64,000 nt of DNA from Nilaparvata lugens (taxonomy: Eukaryota; Arthropoda; Insecta; Hemiptera; Delphacidae): the NCBI RefSeq assembly GCF_014356525.2, contig NC_052510.1, forward strand, positions 13,750,778 through 13,814,777. The letters run 5' to 3'. A program made the position numbers and the translations under genes. Of this stretch, positions 59,459 through 64,000 are shown piece after piece (the stretch's first letter is position 1; the number at the start of each line of letters is the position of its first letter). The notes under the pieces are model-generated. The model searched no databases. It worked only from the letters and a program-made list of their open reading frames with translations, and was not told where the DNA came from.

Positions 59459-60360
59459 ACACATGGTTGGACACAGAACAGAACACACCCTCGAAATGAT
59501 AACGCAGCGTATTTTATAAAAGGTTGCTGGAACAGGATTTATCTGTTGATGTGACCAGTAGCACCTATTTAGAAGTGATTGCGATTGTTGCAGCTGAATG
59601 AGGCTAACAAAGTAGAGGATTAGAGATTAGAGAAAGATTTGTGATAAATATATTTCAATTTGCAGTTGTGGAGCGGCAGTATCATAGTTGACTATCCTGG
59701 TCATGTTTTACAAACTAAAGTTTAGTTGATTTTTATTGATTTTGATTATTCTTTAAAAACTTTTTCAGATATCTATTATCATCGACCTCCTCCTCCTTCT
59801 GTTTTCGGTTTTTCCTCTTCCCTCTATTCTTCCTCCTGCTCCCCTTCAAACACCTCCTTCATCTACTATTCCTCTTGCTCTTCTTTCTGCTCTTTTCCTC
59901 AACATCTATACATAGACATACTCTCCCATAATCGACTTCTCCTTCTCTTGACAATGAATAATAAATGAAATGAATAACAAATAAATGAAAGAGTCTCTGA
60001 GTTTGTCCTGAAAACCGTACCTTACTTATATCAGTGATTATTTTTTGTTATTGAGGATAGATTTTTGTGTTTCAGTTAGTGATGAACCGGATTTTAGATT
60101 GTAAATCTTTGTTTTCTCTATTTTTTCTGGTTATTATTATTATTTTTGGTTTTCATTTTTTAATACTTATGCTTACTATAAATAACTTTTTTCTGTTCAA
60201 TGATGCTCCTGTAATGCGGACGTGACCTTGTTATCAAGGTCATTTGCATGCAGTGTTTTATTTTGTACAATGTATTTTTCATTTCTATGATTATGTATTT
60301 ATATTTCAATTATTATTGTATTCATTATTGGAAATATTTTCTAGTGATTCTGTATTTTGT
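59459..60360. other. Non-coding DNA
   Basis: Includes a C/T-rich patch at 59780-59940. No gene supported. Confidence 0.3.
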
Positions 60361-60402
60361 ATTTTGGCGAAATAAAGTTTCTTTCTTTCTTTCTCTCTCT
60401 CA
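60361..60402 (+). repeat. AATAAAG + (TTTC)n tail, likely LINE 3' end
   Basis: GGCGAAATAAAGTTTCTTTC... carries a poly(A) signal running into a simple tail, as at non-LTR 3' ends. The ~130 bp upstream are T-rich with no coding signal. Confidence 0.35.
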
Positions 60403-61659
60403 TCTTCCATTTTATGGTAAACAAGACGTCTGAGGATTAAAAAAAAATCAAGCATAATGGACCTATTCATACTTCATAAATTTTTTCTTTAAATTCAAAT
60501 TGAATTAAACTGGATAGCTGAATTACGCTTGAATTGAAAAATGCACTCTTGAGACATATAACTTATATAATTATCCTCCACATTTTTCAATTTTTTCTAC
60601 TGTATCTTGTGATGTTTCTACTCTATTACACCTAATTTCCTTCCAAAAAATCCGAGATGTGAACTCTTGAAACAACATACCGTATCCTTAAGCATGGTAA
60701 GAATTTCTCAACTATTATAATCATCTTTCCTATATCCTATTATCATAGACTAGATAAACAAAATCTGAGCTATAGGCTTGAATCAGTGCTATTACCTACA
60801 CATTAGCTTGGAGTGTATGTGGGTATCAACCACATCAAACAAAATCACTGAATTCTTGCAGATATTGAGCCTTGACGAAGAATATTCCTTACACCATAGA
60901 CAGTTATAGCATAGGAGAATCATGCCTAGGATATGAGTCATGATTAATGACAACGATAAAATACACACAAGACATAACGTAGTTACCAAAAGGTTACCTT
61001 CATGAAGAATTGAGGAATTCATCAGTCAAATGACCAAATTTCCATTTCTGCATGCTACCACCATAACCTGAACCATGTATCCATTTATTTATGAGTCTTT
61101 GTTGTAAATTATATAGCCAGACATCAACATAATTTTTCGAACGGCATCCATATTTTGCACGACTGCTGAATCTATTAGGCTGATTTTTATTCCCTTGAAC
61201 CGAATGTGGTTGGTTACCAGAAGTCAAAGTACGCTACAGTTTTGACTCACAGATTCTATTGGGATCATTGCAACCCACACCGAGGCCATAAAGCACTGCA
61301 ACACAGCAGTAAACAATGCAAACTGTGAAACAGTAGCAGTTTCTTGTTGGCACACACCCTATCTGAGTATCGTGCTGGGAGAGGGGCACTAAGGAGTAAG
61401 GACACCCTCATTGAATAAATAAGAGCAGGATACTGTTGTTTTAAAATAGCAGCTACTGCTACTGCCTTCCTAGAAGGACTTGTATTGGAATTTGAGGATA
61501 TTTACGAGATCGTGTGGGTATTGTTATCGATCCTTTTTCATTCTTGTTCTGTTGTCTGATTTCTATCCTCAGTCTCTCTTTGTCTTTCAGCATAATATTC
61601 TCTTTTCCAAAAATGTGGATGGTGAATTGCTTGCGAAACCAGGTCTGTCGATAAGTTTA
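60403..61659. other. Non-coding DNA
   Basis: A plus-strand acceptor-like TACTGCCTTCCTAG precedes the open frame that includes 61480-61686. The peptide is unrecognised and there is no donor, so no exon is called. Confidence 0.3.
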
Positions 61660-62010
61660 TTAAATAAATTATGCTTTCGGAATTAATAATACTTCGTAAT
61701 TCATATTGAATATGAAAACAGGGCTTGAATTTATGAAAGCATTTATTAAAGATGGGCTTACACCAAAGTTATTAACAAAATGTTAATAACTTAATCCATA
61801 TAGATTCTATAAGATTGAACGGAACTTGACAAACACATATGTTCATCATGTGTATGATAAGTTATGTTCAATCTAATATAATCTATAAGGATTAAGTTAT
61901 TAACTTTGGTGTAAACGCAGCTTAACAAAACTATGTTGTCAGAATTTTCAATACTTTGTGATTCATATAAGATATGAAAACAGGGCTTAAATGAATAAAA
62001 TAAAGGTATC
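61660..62010 (+). repeat. ~86-bp direct duplication flanking a TTAA MITE
   Basis: Copy 1 (61660-61745) and copy 2 (from 61922) each start with TTAA and share ATTCATAT-N-GATATGAAAACAGGGCTT preceded by AATACTT-G. They are diverged (~20-25% by eye). The TTAA starting copy 2 is also the right target site of the MITE between them. Confidence 0.7.
61750..61921. mobile_element. 172-bp TTAA MITE (TTACACCAAAGTTA)
   Basis: GGGCTTACACCAAAGTTATT faces GTTATTAACTTTGGTGTAAACG. TTAA at 61746-61749 and 61922-61925. Inner arms TTAATCCATATAGATT / TAATCTATAAGGATTAA also pair. Confidence 0.8.
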
Positions 62011-62463
62011 TAGATACCTTGGATGAAAGTATAACAAATTCATGATGTTAATTGAATCAACGATAGACCTAAGTGTTTTTTCCATAACAGTTAAATTTAT
62101 CAAATTGAATCATGTGATGCGATATGATTATTGTGGAGTAGTTGTGTTGACAAAATTGATTGCTTTTCTTGTTTAACATCGAGTATGGACAATTTTAATA
62201 ATAATTACACGGTAAATATGAACGTTTCAAATAATTTCTCAAAAAATTGAAAATATAACTAAGAAGAAGATAAAAGACCAAAAAGCTCTAAAGTCAGCCT
62301 TCTGAAATAATATTCATCAAAATAAGATGAATAGAATACATTTTTTCAATATTCAATAGAGGATAAAATAAAGAATAATATAATATCCACTCTGTCTAGT
62401 GTAATTCTGAAAAATATTTTATTCAAAAATAAATTTACAGTTAAAATTTTATAGAATTTCCAG
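62011..62463. other. AT-rich non-coding DNA
   Basis: On the minus strand a GAATAAAATA poly(A)-signal-like word lies near 62418, downstream of the frame at 62464-62667. Confidence 0.3.
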
Positions 62464-62667
62464 CTAGGCCTTATCACCAAAAATTGAGAAAATATCTTGG
62501 AAATTCATAGAACATGCTAACTTGATTGAAATAGGAAGTGGATACCACGGATTCTGGTTGGACAACAATACAACCAACAAATAATTGTCAGTGACCAGGA
62601 AGCAATTTATTGGCAAGCAGACAAAATGGACATTACTGCCGCGCATGCGCACACAACGTAACGTCAA
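62464..62667 (-). CDS. Unassigned 67-codon frame (ATG to stop)
   Basis: ATG-initiated, hydrophobic in the middle, followed within ~45 nt by an AATAAA on the same strand. No domain recognised and no splice context. May be chance. Confidence 0.12.
   Translation of the reverse strand: MTLRCVRMRGSNVHFVCLPINCFLVTDNYLLVVLLSNQNPWYPLPISIKLACSMNFQDIFSIFGDKA
62640..62651. promoter_or_regulatory. NRF1/Ewg-type palindromic site
   Basis: CGCGCATGCGCA matches the YGCGCAYGCGCR consensus exactly in CpG-poor DNA. Such sites typically lie in promoters of housekeeping genes. No associated transcript start was identified. Confidence 0.35.
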
Positions 62668-64000
62668 AATTATCGCATGTTGTCATTAGCAGAAGCTGCT
62701 TATTAATTTCTGGAAAGCGCAAAATATTTTGCTGCTTTCTAAGCAAATACACAAAGAATGTCTATGTGATTAATTGTTTTTGACACAGCGCCACAGCAAT
62801 TTGGCTGTCAAATGTCAATGTACTGAGGAAATATTTGACACAAGAAGTTTGTAAAAATTGTGATGATGTAATAGTCTAGTTACTTAGGAAACAAACACCT
62901 TGAAACATGAGAAAAGCAATATTACACTACCAGCATGCCAAAAAAGAAACTGTGAGATATTAATAATTAAAGTTTATTATAGTAAGTATTATTATAGTAA
63001 AAGTTACAGCTAAAAGTAAGATGATTGACTTTAATTATGGTAATAATATAATTATACTAAAGCCTTTTTTGTGAATGCTAGTTGTCATAATGATAATTAC
63101 TAACTTATATGGGACTGTTTCCTTAAAAATTATGTTAGATCATGAATTACACTGGGAAAATAATCTTCAAACAGAGAGAATAGAACTAGATTCTCTTCTT
63201 ATTTCCATTCTATTCTCTCAGTGTTAAAAGCCAACTCCAGATATGAAACTACAAATTGATTTTCCTAATTCAAATGAACTGCAATGGTATAACTAAAAAC
63301 TAATATCTACAGCAATAAAAAACTGCAATCTTCAACTTGTTTGTTCGATAAATTTGTTTTGGGCGATAAATTATTCCCTCTAGCCTATACAAGAATAAAT
63401 TGAAAATTCAATTGGTAGCCTGTTATCTTCCTTAATAATTGATAACTTCCTTACTCAATAATTAATGTTACAACTAAATATTAATGCTAGAGCTGTCAGG
63501 AACAGAGAATAATAGAAAGCAAAGAATTGAATTCTATACTCACTGTTGAGGGAACGAAATGAACTACTTTGAAAAATCAAATTATAGTCTTTCATTCATT
63601 ATTAATATAAGATTAAGCACAGTACTGTTAATTTAATGAAACTGTGAAAATGCACTGAAACTGTACATGAAACCTAACAGTTATGTCACTCTCTAGTACC
63701 TACTGAGAATTACAGGTGTCAATCATGCAGTGAAAAACCCACCACGTTCTGTCAAAGAATACATGAAGTCATTACTTTACAGAAGCTTCAAAGGTCAGAC
63801 AGCCTTATGAGGAAATTACGGTGCAATACACACTCGAGTCACCACTCAAAAGAAACAGCAAAACTTTTATTGGAAAGATGTTAGCGGTCACAACTTTTCA
63901 TCTTGTTGAACTTTGTCAACACGTCATGAACAGGGCATTGCGCCTTCATACATTGGAGACAAGTGAATAACATTGACGCATATGGGGGCTGTCACACAGA
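62668..64000. other. AT-rich non-coding DNA
   Basis: No gene, RNA or repeat recognised. Confidence 0.35.

Noticed and set aside
59664..59700. U4 snRNA-like GGCAGTATCATAG
   Set aside because: Similarity covers only ~13 nt; the following sequence lacks the U4 stem structure and Sm site, so I treat it as chance.

Overview
The window reads as nuclear DNA from an insect. It is AT-rich, has no operon-like gene packing, and is filled with small transposon relics, microsatellites and low-complexity tracts. Several repeat families look like ones I remember from hemipteran (planthopper-type) genomes: the GTGAGGTCCACG TA-flanked MITE, the CGAAGATCCC TTAA-flanked MITE, the GCCCGGTTGCACAA foldback element, and the repeat ending in GGGCAAGGAAAG. 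This species impression is memory-based inference and was not searched.

Gene content is sparse. The best protein-gene signal is a split gene on the minus strand. A first coding exon (49831-49879) has an in-frame upstream stop and a consensus donor. A 44-nt micro-exon (31918-31961) has consensus splice sites and is open only in the frame that exon 1 requires. The implied intron is 17.9 kb, and most of the mobile DNA between 32 and 49.8 kb would lie inside it. I do not recognise the protein and found no convincing exon 3. The only other clear coding remnant is a frameshifted non-LTR retrotransposon (22860-25863) with endonuclease and reverse-transcriptase motifs.

Layout: 0-18 kb is AT-rich DNA with MITEs, foldback repeats and a 4-copy tandem array. 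From 18.3 to 20.5 kb there is a polypyrimidine block with a 51-bp minisatellite, then a polypurine block. From 22.4 to 26.6 kb is the LINE between two copies of a ~400-bp direct repeat. From 27 to 31 kb are a TG microsatellite, MITEs, a hairpin and a purine-rich tandem array. From 32 to 49.8 kb is the inferred giant intron, carrying a Helitron, an assembly gap, two long-TIR elements, a GAA/GGA/GAT tract, several tandem arrays and a (TG)86. From 50 to 52.6 kb is a second polypyrimidine domain just upstream of the inferred exon 1. From 52.6 to 64 kb are tandem arrays, a tRNA-derived SINE, foldbacks, a (CA)47 and candidate promoter motifs.

A recurring theme is mobile elements that sit between direct repeats far longer than normal target-site duplications (LINE ~400 bp, hairpin 33 bp, TTAA MITE ~86 bp). 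Most long open frames here are artefacts of pyrimidine- or purine-only sequence or of microsatellites. I see no sign of a bacterial-type operon, CRISPR array or phage, and no complete novel multi-gene system.
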